Shown here: positions 36,200-47,641 of the stretch, piece by piece
Layout of the letters: each line of letters starts with the position of its first letter
How positions within the stretch are numbered: position 1 is the first letter of the stretch
Assembly (NCBI GenBank): GCA_946807835.1
Contig: CAMPEX010000001.1
Span: forward strand, 4,603,001 to 4,667,000
Reading direction: 5' to 3'
From: Ailanthus altissimus
Taxonomy: Eukaryota > Streptophyta > Magnoliopsida > Sapindales > Simaroubaceae
Length of the DNA stretch: 64,000 bases
The notes under the pieces: model-generated
The model's input: the letters and a program-made list of their open reading frames with translations, nothing else
Database searches by the model: none
Told to the model about the DNA's origin: nothing
Made by a program: the position numbers and the translations under genes

Positions 36200-37179
36200 A
36201 TAATTAAAAAAAAAAAGTAATTTTCATAACATTTGTATCATTAAGCAATCCCCATTTACTTGTATAAGCACTAGGTGGTAAGGATATTCAAGATCCAAAT
36301 TAAGTGGATTAATTTGACTAATTAAATTCGAAAAGATCTAACCTTTTATTGAATTTGCTGAGTTGATAGATTGAGTTCATAATTTTGAAAATCAATGTAA
36401 TTTGATTTTATTAAAAATATTATATCTAATATCTTTTTATTTTAGTTAAGCTTAAATAATTCATTTTACAAACTAACTATGCTACATGTATTTTGTTTAA
36501 ACATGTAAAAATTCATCAATCTACTTTCTTCATAGAAGTATTTATTTATTTATTTTAAATATAATATTACATTGTTCAATGTATATATTGTAAACAAAAA
36601 AAAAGCAGTATTATGAATTCTTATAAATATTAATTTATGTAGTAAGTATGTCATCTATAAATCTATAAGAATTTTTCTATAATTAATTATTTTATAAATT
36701 TATTTGAATTATTAAATTAATATGTACACCTCAAATCAGGACTATTAAAAAATATTATATAATCAATATTATCAATTTGTTAAGTATTAATTTATCAAGT
36801 TCTACTATACTTGTTAGTCCATTCAATTAATAAATTTATTGGATCAATACAAAAAAAAATCTAGAAAATTTTCGAAAATGACCCCAAGATTTAATTCTTA
36901 ATATTACAACAATTTATCTTTAAAAAAAGTACTCAAATCCTTTAAATAAATATAGACACTTCTCTTTAAAGATCCAATCAAATGGACAAATGTTTTTTGA
37001 CAAATCAACAAGTATTCAATAAGTTGTTCAAATTAAAGAAATATTTTACAATATGTGGAGACAATAAAATAATTTTGCAATATATATTTAAAATGAGCAT
37101 ATTAATTAAGAAAAGAGTAAAAATGGTGCAAATAGTGTAAAATGAGTGCAAAAATAGTGAAATAAATGAATGTAGTGCG
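36200..37179. other. No gene seen; WRKY upstream region grading into transposon
   Basis: Very AT-rich sequence with no supported gene. One TTGACT occurs near 36318. The right part (about 37020-37180) may be the outer terminal repeat of MULE2 but cannot be aligned confidently to MULE1. Confidence 0.35.
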
Positions 37180-37346
37180 AAACTGAGGAAGCTGCACTGC
37201 TCAACCTTATTAGCGCATGCTAAGTGCTCGAGCAAGGCACTTGACAAACTCTAAGCACCACGTTTGCACCCACTTTGTAGTTTTTTTTTTAATTTTTTTA
37301 TTCTAATCATAATTTTAATATATTTTTTCTTATGTTACAAGTATCA

Positions 37347-38196
37347 TGAAGCTTGTTTCAACTATTATATACTTTGGAAGGTATGAGAGTTCTAATGGTG
37401 ATGTTGAGAGATATATAGATTTTAAAATATTGGTATTTCAATTTCAAAAAATATAATATACAAAATACTATTAAGAAAAGCTTATCGTATAAGTAAAGTT
37501 GGTTAGGTGCAATATAAAATGACTATTAGAATTTTTATTTATTTAAATATGATGAAGTTGAGATCAATTTCACTTGAAAATGGTAACAATATGGTCTTTT
37601 GGTTGAGCCTCTATAAAAAATATTGACACATCTATATGTAACAATGGATATTTGAGCTACAATATATAAAAATAATACAAAGGCGTCCGTCAAGTAGAAA
37701 AAAGTCTGTGCTAATCAATTTATGTTAACAAGCGTTAGTAACCAAGTGAGCAGCATAATTCTAATAATTTCAATATTTGTGTCTCCAACAAACTCTCGAA
37801 ATGATTATTATTATTCCCCTCTAATGTTTAACAAATACTCAACTTACACATATTATAATAGTAAGATATTTAGAGATGATGGCAATAATGATGATAATGA
37901 TGTTGGTAACAATGATGAAAATGATAATGATTATAAGAATAATTATTATAGAATGGAAGCCAAATGGATTAAATGACATACCGAATGGTAGATTATATGA
38001 TGTTTCTAATACTTCTTTTCGTGAGCTACGTGATATATATGATTTGCATGCAAGAAAAGATAGGGTTCTAGTAGAAAACCCATTCTAGTTTATGCTTTCG
38101 ATACCACCATTAGAGTTAAACATATTGGATAAGGTATAATGTACTAGGCTTATGATGTGTTTGTGAAAAAAATTTATAATAGCAAAGATAAAATTG
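37347..38196 (+). pseudogene. MULE2 transposase, N-terminal part
   Basis: It starts at an ATG aligned with the MULE1 transposase start, and phrases correspond step by step (ESSNGD here, ESSSDG there), as do the stretch around 37722-37976 and the end AGCAAAGATAAAATTGTA. Asp/Asn-rich codons at 37876-37960 come from a GATAAT-type simple expansion absent from MULE1. Stops and frameshifts make it non-functional. It is cut at 38196 by LTR A2. Confidence 0.7.
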
Positions 38197-40192
38197 TAGG
38201 GTATAAATGATTGTTCTTAGCTGACCATAAGTGTATAGCTCGTATAGGCATGCGGGCATTCAGTCAGGACTGAATACTGAACTGACTTACAAGGACGCCA
38301 ATAGACATTTTATGAAGCTGTCAATGGTAAGTCATCTCGGGTTTAGTAGCACATATGATCATTTTACTTGAGCGCTATGATGAGTTTATGAGTAATCCAT
38401 CATACTTTAGTTCTACAGATGTCAGCTGACTGTTATGTGTCACTAGGTATGGTCCGATACTCATGGAGTCTGATGTGCATATATGGGATCCGTCAGCTCC
38501 CATAAGAGAGTTGTATATCCAAATATTCCAAGAATTATATTTCAAAAAATCTATTGGCCAAAAGTACAAACCCCAAAAAAGAATTTTTCGTAGGGTTAAA
38601 CAATATCGCAAATGAGTTTGCGTATATTATTTTTAAAATATAAATCTGGAGATAAGTTCATGGTTAAGCACATGGGGATTTGACAGTGCTGATCTATATC
38701 CCCGTTCTTACAGGATAGAGGTGACGGAATAATTATACATATGTGTTTTTACTTTAGCTTGCATGGTCTAACACATTGATTTGTAATATTCGTGACGTGT
38801 ACGTGGGGCATCAATTACAGACTGATGGAATAGTTTTATTTGATGGATTAAGCGTGGACCTAAGGAGTCCCGCAATATGAAGTGTACTTGTTGTGCACCG
38901 GACAACGTACCAAATTGAGTTGTTCAATCTAGTAATTTTTAGCAAAGTTGAATATTTATTTTAAGACCCATCGAGATGCGCGCGTATCTAGACTTAAATG
39001 TTAAGTATATTAATTAGTTAACATTTATTTTTAACTAATTGAATGTTGATATATAACGCATAATGAGCCTGCGGTTGAGTTTATTCAAGTGTGTAATTAG
39101 GTGAGATCTATTTTGGATTAACTTGATAACTAAGTAACGGCTTAAGAGTAATTTTATTTAATTGATTAGTGAATTGTTAAATAATTAAATAATTAACTTA
39201 ACTATGATTAAAAATTAACCATTAGATTAAGTTACTTAGATATTTTAGTTTATTTAATGATTAAATAAACTTTAAGTTAAAATTAACTAAGATTAAATTA
39301 ATTAAAATATCTCACTAACTTGAGTTAATTTAACTTAGGTTAATAAATTAACTAAAGTTAAGTTAAAGCCTTAAATATTTTATAACTTAATTGTTAAATT
39401 ATTAATAAAGTAACTATGATTAAGAGCTAACCACTTGAATTGATTATTTTATTAATTATTTATTATATCTAAAGGCTATATAAAGTGAAATGAAACAAAT
39501 ATGTTTTTTGTTAGACAAAAGAAAGAGTGGCCGGCCATTTACTTAGTGAATGAGAATGAAAATGGTTTTCATTGATTGCCAAGAAAGGGAGCAATGGTTC
39601 TTCTACCCCAAAGAACAAAAGATAAGTTTTACTTTCAAGAGTTGGATTAGTTAAACTTGTAACTTTTGTTCTTATATTGACCGGCCACCCAAGAGTAATG
39701 AGAGAAATTATTTTATTTATACAAGAGTTGTATTAAGAAAATAATTTCTATTACTTTGAAATACATATATTAGTTAAAGTGTTTAATTAATATTAAAAAT
39801 TTAAGTGTTAAATTATAGATTAGTTAATTTAAATGGTTTAAATATTAAATTAGTGCTAGAAAATAAAGTTACTATTTTAATGACTCAAGCCCACTTCGTT
39901 AAGCCCTAGAATTGCTAACGAGTCTATTTCAGACGGTACTCAATTTTAAACTATTCCAAAGGCTTGTTAGGTGATTATTCTCAATTTTGATATTAATATA
40001 TTAATATCTGTTTAATTTTATTAGTGTAATGAAATGTAAAATTTATCGTGTTCAGTTTTTAGAAAATTAGACTTTCAATTTTCGCTGCGTATATATAATA
40101 TATGAGATACACGTATATGTATTTATAAAACAGTGGACACGCGCACATGTATACATGCCCAATTAAATACGGTTTTGAATCGTACCCCAACA
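38197..40192 (+). mobile_element. Copia LTR, family A, copy A2, 5'-truncated, inside MULE2
   Basis: The sequence joins the family at the block TTGTTCTTAGCTGACCATAAG, about 480 bases into copy A1, so the first quarter is missing. It ends canonically ..CCCCAACA at 40192. Comparing flanks with MULE1 shows that about 150 bases of transposase sequence (equivalent to 48440-48588) are missing at the junction. The truncation and the target deletion therefore probably happened together. Confidence 0.8.
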
Positions 40193-41640
40193 CTTCACTG
40201 TGAGAAAAATAGATTGAGAGCATACTCGTGTTTTAATATGATTTTAAGATGGTCACTAACAAGTCAAGAGTCGTATTATTGGTAAAGTGATTAAAAATAA
40301 GTTTGCATCAATCGATAGAAATTATAAACCGAAGAAAATTCATGCAAATATGCATGAAGAATTTAGTGTTAAGTTTAATGTATTATACATCTTATCGAGT
40401 TAAGGAGCATGCATTAAGGTTAATAAAATGTGCTCTAGTGAATTCATTCAGATTGCTTCATGCATACAACTATGTGTTGGAATAGCAAAACCAAATACAG
40501 TTACTCACTTGAAAATTAATAATGACAATTACTTTAAATATTTCTTTATGGTATTGGAACCCTGCATCAATTGCAATTGATGAAATATTTTTGAAAGGTG
40601 TCTACCTTAGTACAATATTTATAGTGGTATGTAAATAGAAACAATAAAATATTTTCATTTGCATAAGAGATTGCTAACTCAAAAAATGATGTTTATTGGA
40701 TATGGTTTATAGTCCAACTGCGGGGAGTAATTAGTAATTATCAAGACCTATTTTTTGTATCCAATCGACACCCCCAATATTGAGGACTATTTTGGTTATG
40801 TTTTTTAATGCTTATCATGGGTTTTGTGTCTATCACTTGAAGAGGAATTTAATGACAAAATACAATTTATCAACAAAAAAAAAAAACAAGGGATGCTTAC
40901 TGCTTATTTTATTGTTACAAAGGCCTATCACTTTTTGTTTTACTTTCAACATCAAATGAACAAGATACAAGAGATAAGGCCTGAGGTAGCTAAGTATTTG
41001 AAGGAGGATGTTAGTACATAAAGGTGAGCTTGATTAATGGGTGCATTCGGAAGATACAATATCATGACCATTAATATGACAGAAAGCATTAATGTAGTTA
41101 CAAAAGATACAAGATCTTTTCTTGTGACCAACTTGGTTGAGAGGATATGAGGGATACTGTAAAAATGGTTTTATAATAGACAGTAGGCAACAACAGGTAT
41201 GACATCTTTTCTGACGAGTTGGGCAAATCGCAAGGTGATGAAGAACAATGATAAAAGCTAATAAAATTACAGTTCTCCTAATAGATAATTCACGATTTCT
41301 AGTGAATGATGAAGATAGAGATAGAATAATAGACATTACTATGAAGACATACAAATGTTGAAAGTTTGACTTTCAAAAACTACCTTATCCCTATGCTATT
41401 GTCGTATACAGACATATGAGATTAGCGTACAAAAGTCTTCCGTTTGGCCATCCATCAAATTGGATAGTTCTAATGAGTTGAGAATTATTTATATCCAACC
41501 TTTGATAGCATGTCATCAAGCAAATAGGCGTAAGACGAAGTCGGATTCTATCTCAAGGGGAGAAACCATCGAAAAATATTTGTAGTCATTGTAAACAATA
41601 TAAACATTACCAACAAAAATATAGAAACCATATTGCTTTA
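40193..41640 (+). pseudogene. MULE2 transposase, catalytic and C-terminal part
   Basis: This aligns with MULE1 from about 48588 to 50133. It contains the DNA-binding and DDE-region remnants (40303-40485, 40560-40800), the SWIM-finger region (about 41370-41420, where the expected second Cys reads Tyr and the His reads Tyr) and the C-terminal zinc-knuckle tail near 41590. Multiple stops are present. Confidence 0.7.
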
Positions 41641-42239
41641 CATAACAATTGATGTATGTTTGTTTGTAAAACTAAAATTTATATTTAATCTTGTTTCATT
41701 TGGTTTACTTTGATATTTGTTGTTTAATTGCTGAATATAGTTAATTATTGATGGGCGTATTTCATATTGAATATTTTGACTTCTGTAGACTTAGTATTTT
41801 TTTTAATATTAGGCATATATATATATATACCCTTTATTACATGTTCACTTGTATTTTCAAAATTACACAACACATATATTCATTTACCAAAATTTCGGTA
41901 GAATTTTCCTTATTTTATGGACATTCTAAAACCTGTAGATCATAAAAAAAATATTTTTATACAATTATACATCATCCCTACATACATCTACCAAATACAA
42001 TAACAACATACAATTATATAACACAAATGAACATATATATAATATTTTAGACATCTATACATCATGTTGAGTATAGGTCCAAAAATCTAAAGCTATCTTT
42101 CCTAAAAAAAAATACCAATCTCGAAGTCGAAATCATATGGTTGACCCAATAATAGGTATTTAATGAACATACAAGTGATACACTATAATCTCCATTTTCG
42201 ACCATCTATCAATATATACCTTCCCTTAAATGAATAACT

Positions 42240-43660
42240 AGAAAAGGTGATATAACATTCATGATTCCTTTAACTCATAAAATTTACATTTGCAGAGATA
42301 AAATGGCATAACAATAGACAGAGGTGCAATAAAATCTGCAACCATTTGGTCAGAATATGCATTCACGTTGGAATTGTATAATGTAATCCTTGTATAAATA
42401 AAATTGACCCTACAAGCAAACCAATGCTCTTGTTTGTAATTTTATGGAATATATACCTACAAAAACTATTGTAGTTTTATTATGAACTACTTGTAATCTA
42501 AACGGTAAAAAAAAAATTACTTTACTTCCATTACCTTATTGACCTTACCTCACATTGTACCACCAACTAAATCCTCTTTCGTTCCACGTGCATATGATAA
42601 CAACGACACATCCCATTGAATATCATCTAGTAGAGAGGCCTACGCTTAGTGCACATGTCTAATGTACCCCTAAAAATAAATATATAATATTACATTAAAA
42701 TAAGTTAGCCAACTTAGTTATAACATAATGTGAACAACAATCGAGGAAAAAACTTACGAAAAAAATATACATTTGTAACTATGCAATACTGTGAGTACAC
42801 TTATTGAAAGTTATCTTATCGTAGATGGACTAAATTTAGATACTCATTTTTATACTGCAAAATCTCACATAATGTGTATAAATATTGATACTATTTATTT
42901 ATTTATTTAAAAAAACAAATAAAATGTCCTTACATAATCATCAAGCCAGAAAGTAGGATCTCTTTAAACCATTTTTCATCTACATCATACCGATGTAAAA
43001 AAACAAAATATGTCGTTGCTCCTTATTATCTATCTAAGCCAAAAGTTTCACTTGTTTTGCACGTTTGTAGTTGTCTACTCACATTAACTAAATCTTGTAC
43101 TTGCAATTCAACATTTCTTCTTCTGACATTATTCAGACACGATTGGTATAAGGAGTATGTTTAATCAATGTAATCTTGTACTGGCACCCATACCTGCTCA
43201 CCCCTTGTGTAACAGCATCGAGTATAATTTTAACACTTGCGGGGCTTTCAATTGAAAAAAACATGGACAACTTCCACTTATATTGATACTTAGCTATTGT
43301 GTCTGAACGTCATCGGTCATGCATTCTCTCTCCCGAAACAAAATAGCACCAATAAATATACAAAGTTGTTTTGAATATACCAAAATAACTTTATGTACAA
43401 AAAAGTACCATTGACCAATCTGCATCATGGAACATCCTCGATGCCTAAAGAGACTTCGCCGTGAGCCTCATCTAATTCAAGATTTATTCTTTATCTTTAT
43501 TTATCCTCGTACTCAAAACTACCAAAACATGAAAGATCTCTGCTATGTCTATATCCATCTTGGTAGTTATAATTGTCATCTGATTTGATAGATCATCAAA
43601 TTTATTCTCAAGATGGTTAAATTTATATTAAAGAGAGCTACAAATTAAAGTAGAAAATTA
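42240..43660 (-). pseudogene. MULE2 DUF1985/Ulp1-like gene remnant
   Basis: Minus-strand sequence at 42540-42640 aligns with the MULE1 exon at 50850-50950, and other pieces follow in the same order. No frame longer than a few dozen codons survives. It is identified through its relation to MULE1, not by its own motifs. Confidence 0.5.
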
Positions 43661-44056
43661 AGAAAGGCCAAAATATAATATTTGTTGTTCCGATATTTAA
43701 TATAGTTCTACCCCACAATGTACAAACAACATAAATAATATGTTGATATTTATGAGTGTATTTTAAATAAATCAATGTAAATCAAAGGATTATAGTAGAG
43801 AGAAAGAACCAAGAAGGGAGTGAGGAAAGAGGAAACAAAGGGTGCTCAAGCAGATTTTTACTTGAATGCCACAACGCCCAGTTTTTTAAAAATTATCTCG
43901 TTGAGGCCGTGATGCTGAAAATGAGCGTCGCAGCACTAGGAGCTAGAAATGTGACTCTTTGAAGAGTCATCTACCTCTTTTCAATGGGTGTGGTATTTTA
44001 AAGAAGTGTTATATCTTTCTAAAGAGACATATTATCTCTATAAATACTGTAAGCAC

Positions 44057-46020
44057 TATTGGAGTTGGTGCTTATGTGTCATTCTAATATTCTATGAATA
44101 TTAATTATTTAATATTTATACAATAAACACTTCAAATAAAATCGTTAATATTAAAACACATATGGTACATTGCTTGTAAAGTTACAAACATTGTGTGATT
44201 TGAAGGAGTTTAAATCTGATTTAATGGAGTTTAAATCAGCGCTAAGAGTTAGCATTACTAATAATTATAAATGCTAAGAAGTTAGTAGGTTATAATAGCC
44301 AATGAATTCTAAGAAGTTAGAGTCTTGTCTGTAATGGGACAAATGCTTGAAGGTATACTAGTAATGACATAGTTGCAAAGAATTGCAATTGGTGCTAGGA
44401 CATGTCGGATCCGTCAATTTATATGGGTGAGTTATATATCCTAATACTCCAAGAATTGTGTTTCAGAAAGTCTTTTGGCTAAAAGCAAATACCCCAAGAA
44501 TTACAACAAAATTGCAGATATTATTTTACAGAAATACAATTCTTGAGATAAGTTCATGGATGTGCTTATGGGAATTTAACGGTGCTAATCTATGTCCCCG
44601 CACATCTAGAATATAATTGACTAAAGGACTATACGTATACACTATAACCTCAACTTATATAGTTTAACGCACTAATTTATAATATCTGTGACTTGTGCGT
44701 GGGGCATCAATCACAGACTTATGAAATAGTTTTATTTGACGAATTGGAGATGAACTTAGGGCGTCCCATAATATGAAGCATACTCATTGTGTACTAGCGC
44801 AACGTACTAGATTGAATTATTCAATTTAGAAATTTTCAACAAAACTGAATATTTATTTTAAGAACCATCGGGATGCGCGTGTGTCAAGACTTAAGTGTTA
44901 AGTATATTAATTAGTTAACAATTATTATTAAACAATTAAATAATAACACGTGGCACATAGTGAACCTTAGGTTAAGTTTACTCAAGTGTGTGGTTAGGTT
45001 AAGCCTATTATAAATTAACTTGGCAATCAAGTAAAGGGCTAGAGTAATTTTACATATTTGATTATTTAATTATTAAATAATTAAGATATTTATTTATTTA
45101 AAAGTTAAATAAATATTTAACTTGATTATAGTTAACAGTTAATCTTATAGTTAGATTAAAAGGATATTTAACAATTTAATAATTAAATAATATTTAACAT
45201 AATCTAGGTTAATTGTTAACTGAGATTAGATTAATTAATTATTTATTTACTCAATTGTTGAAAATGTAATTTAACATAATTTTAGTTAAATGTTAAATTG
45301 AGTTAAATTAATTAAATATTTTAATAATTTAACTTTCTTAGTGGACAAGAATAATTAATTTAATTAAGGTTAAATGTTAACTTAAATTAAGTTAAACTTA
45401 ACCAAAATTAAATTATTCTATATATATACGTGAAATTAACAAAAAAAATTAGATGCCTTTTTTGGAGCATTTGTGGCCGCCCAAAATTGAGAAGGATGAT
45501 GAGAGAGAAAATTATTTTCTTTCAACTATTCTTCTTCTTCTTTAATTTAAGCTAGGAAGCATTGATCTTCTTCTCTAATTTAAGCTAGGAAGCATTGAGT
45601 TTTATTTTTAAAAAATTCAAGTATTGAATAAATTAATTACTTAAAAATATTTAAGTGTTAAATTATGATTAAGAGTTAATCTAATTAGTTTAAATATTAA
45701 ATTAGTGTTGGAGTTAAAGCTGCTATGCTAGTGACTCAAGGCCACTCAGTTAAGTCTTAGGCTTTCCAACGAGTTTATTTTAGACAGTACTCTAACTTAA
45801 ACAATTTTAAAAACTTGAGAGGTAATTATTTTCAATCTTGATATTAATTTAATTAATATCTATTGTAATAGAACAAAATTTAATGTGTTTATTATTTTAA
45901 AAAATTAAAATTTTAGTTTTCACTATATATATTATGTATGAGATGCATGTATATGATGTATTTATGAATAATTGACATGCGCATATGAATGCATGTACTC
46001 AATACGATTTAGAACCAACA
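44057..46020 (+). mobile_element. Solo Copia LTR, family A, copy A3
   Basis: It begins TATTGGAGTTGGTGCTTATG (canonical TG mutated to TA) and ends ..GAACCAACA at 46020, 1964 bases. The flanks AGCAC (44052-44056) and GGCAC (46021-46025) form a target duplication with one difference. It lies at the right edge of MULE2. There is no internal Copia sequence. Confidence 0.8.
45543..45599. repeat. Tandem duplication with 33-bp period in LTR A3
   Basis: TAATTTAAGCTAGGAAGC occurs at 45543 and again at 45576, each followed by ATTGA and preceded by CTTCTTCTCT-like sequence. The neighbouring LTR copies have a single version of this region. Confidence 0.85.
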
Positions 46021-46025
46021 GGCAC

Positions 46026-46990
46026 ATTTCATTTGAAAGGATGAACTATACTTCTTCATTTTTGATTCAAATTCTCTCTACTTATTAACTACACTCAAAG
46101 TCTTTACTTGTACAAAAAATTTACATTTAGTGTGCACCTTTGTAAATTTTAATTGTCATTTAATTTTGAAACTATGCTATCATACAAACTCTGTTACACT
46201 TTAATTATTATTATTGTAGGAATAAAAATAATTTTAAAGATAATTTTTAACATGCCTTGACATTTATTATTTGTTGTATTCTTTATTTGTACACATAACC
46301 CGTATACAAACTAACATAATATATCCATGAACATTTTCTAATACGAGAATCTCCATTTTTTTTAAAAGAAAAAAAAATTCAATCCACAAACTCCTTGCAA
46401 CAGAATTTGTGAACTAAAGAGGTTATATATATATTATCAACAGTAATCGGCAATGGCTGTGACAAGGAATTGTAGTGGCGACCGCTCTCTTTTATAGTTT
46501 TTAAATTTTTTTGTTAAAATTAATAAATAAGTGGATAAAGATGACACATAACACGTATTTGATGGAACTAAATTTACTTTTGAGGGTCAAAATGTCTTTT
46601 AACCATTAGTAACAGAATTTGTGAACTAAAGAGGTTATATATATATATTTTTTAAAACTATTAAAAATATTTTTTATAACTGTTCGCATACAAGTATAAC
46701 ATAAAATAAATGCTTATTAGCTAACATCGTACTATAGATTTTTCTTTTTTCCTTGTCAGATATCTCTTTCAGTATTAAAACACATTGCTGGCAACTCATA
46801 CAATCTAGAAGATGAATTAGACTCAACGTGTAATAGGGGGGCAACATCGTAGATGCAATCCAGCAAAAAGCAGAAGTTGCCGCCCACGTATCTTCCCATC
46901 TAGAAAAACAAAATTGCTTTTAAGAAATGGGACCCAAAGCAGTTGCTCCTCTCCTCCTGCTTAAAAACCCTACATCTTTATTTTTTTTTT
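46026..46990. other. No gene; contains a 36-bp direct duplication
   Basis: AT-rich sequence between LTR A3 and MULE1 without a supported gene. A 36-base phrase beginning AACAGAATTTGTGAACTA is present at 46399-46434 and again at 46611-46646, separated by 176 bases of unrelated sequence. A modest GC-richer stretch lies at 46830-46920. Confidence 0.5.
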
Positions 46991-47545
46991 AAAATTTTAT
47001 AAATAACTTTCATAAATTTTCATAAATTTTTTTAATCAATCTTAAATTAACTATTTTTTATTAGTTAAAATTTTTATTTATGGACACTTTTATCCTAATA
47101 TCAAAAACATAAATTTGCTCTCATTTTTTTCTACCGAACTAAAAATTATATTGATGTTCGAATATTTTTAAAGTTATTATCGCAAAAATTGAATGTTGCT
47201 GAGTATATTTGTCACTTTAAATCAAAAAAATAGTCAAATCTTGTAAGTTTTTTTAAACTATTTTAGAAAATTAAATTTTAGTTAGAAATTAGATAAAATT
47301 TACATTTAAAGTTAAAAATAGGTGTTATGATGAATTAAATGTGAAAAATGAGTTAGAATGGTGTATAAGACATTGAAATCCGATCAAAAATATAATTTTT
47401 AGTGTGTTTGGCGAAAATCAGACGGCGGTCGGTGCGGCTGCCGTCAGGTTTAGGCATCTCTAGGCCATCTCGACCCGAGATGTGCCTCGCGATGCTCACA
47501 TCTCGGGGCCATTGCAGGCTCTAGATAGCCCCGAGGTGCGCATAA
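46991..47545 (+). repeat. MULE1 left terminal inverted repeat and subterminal patch
   Basis: This is the counterpart of 53460-54068 in inverted orientation, matching best over the outer 150 bases and more weakly inward. Its inner part is markedly GC-richer (TGCGGCTGCCGTCAGG, GATGTGCCTCGCGATGC) than the rest of the element. Confidence 0.75.
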
Positions 47546-47641
47546 TATGCCCATTTGCGCGTAATTATTTTGATTAATTTTTTTTATTTTATTTTCTATG
47601 TTTGTTTATTTTTAAATAATTTATATTTTTTTCCAGGTCCT

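Larger units (their letters stand above)
37180..44050 (+). mobile_element. MULE2, decayed Mutator-like element with nested LTR
   Basis: The internal order matches MULE1 (46991-54068): a GC-richer subterminal patch (37180-37275), a plus-strand transposase (37347-38196 and 40193-41640), an Ulp1-like gene on the minus strand (about 42240-43660) and a second GC-richer patch (43860-43960). A 5'-truncated family A LTR sits inside the transposase at 38197-40192. Terminal inverted repeats are too decayed to define, so the borders are approximate. All frames are heavily broken. Confidence 0.7.

Noticed and set aside
37722..37976. 84-codon frame rich in Asn and Asp
   Set aside because: It is part of the MULE2 transposase N-terminus with a simple-sequence expansion, not a separate gene.
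41034..41354. 106-codon minus-strand frame
   Set aside because: It is antisense to the decayed MULE2 transposase, with the equivalent antisense frames also open in MULE1 (49341-49658) and MULE3 (63720-63944). The shared openness follows from the sense sequence.
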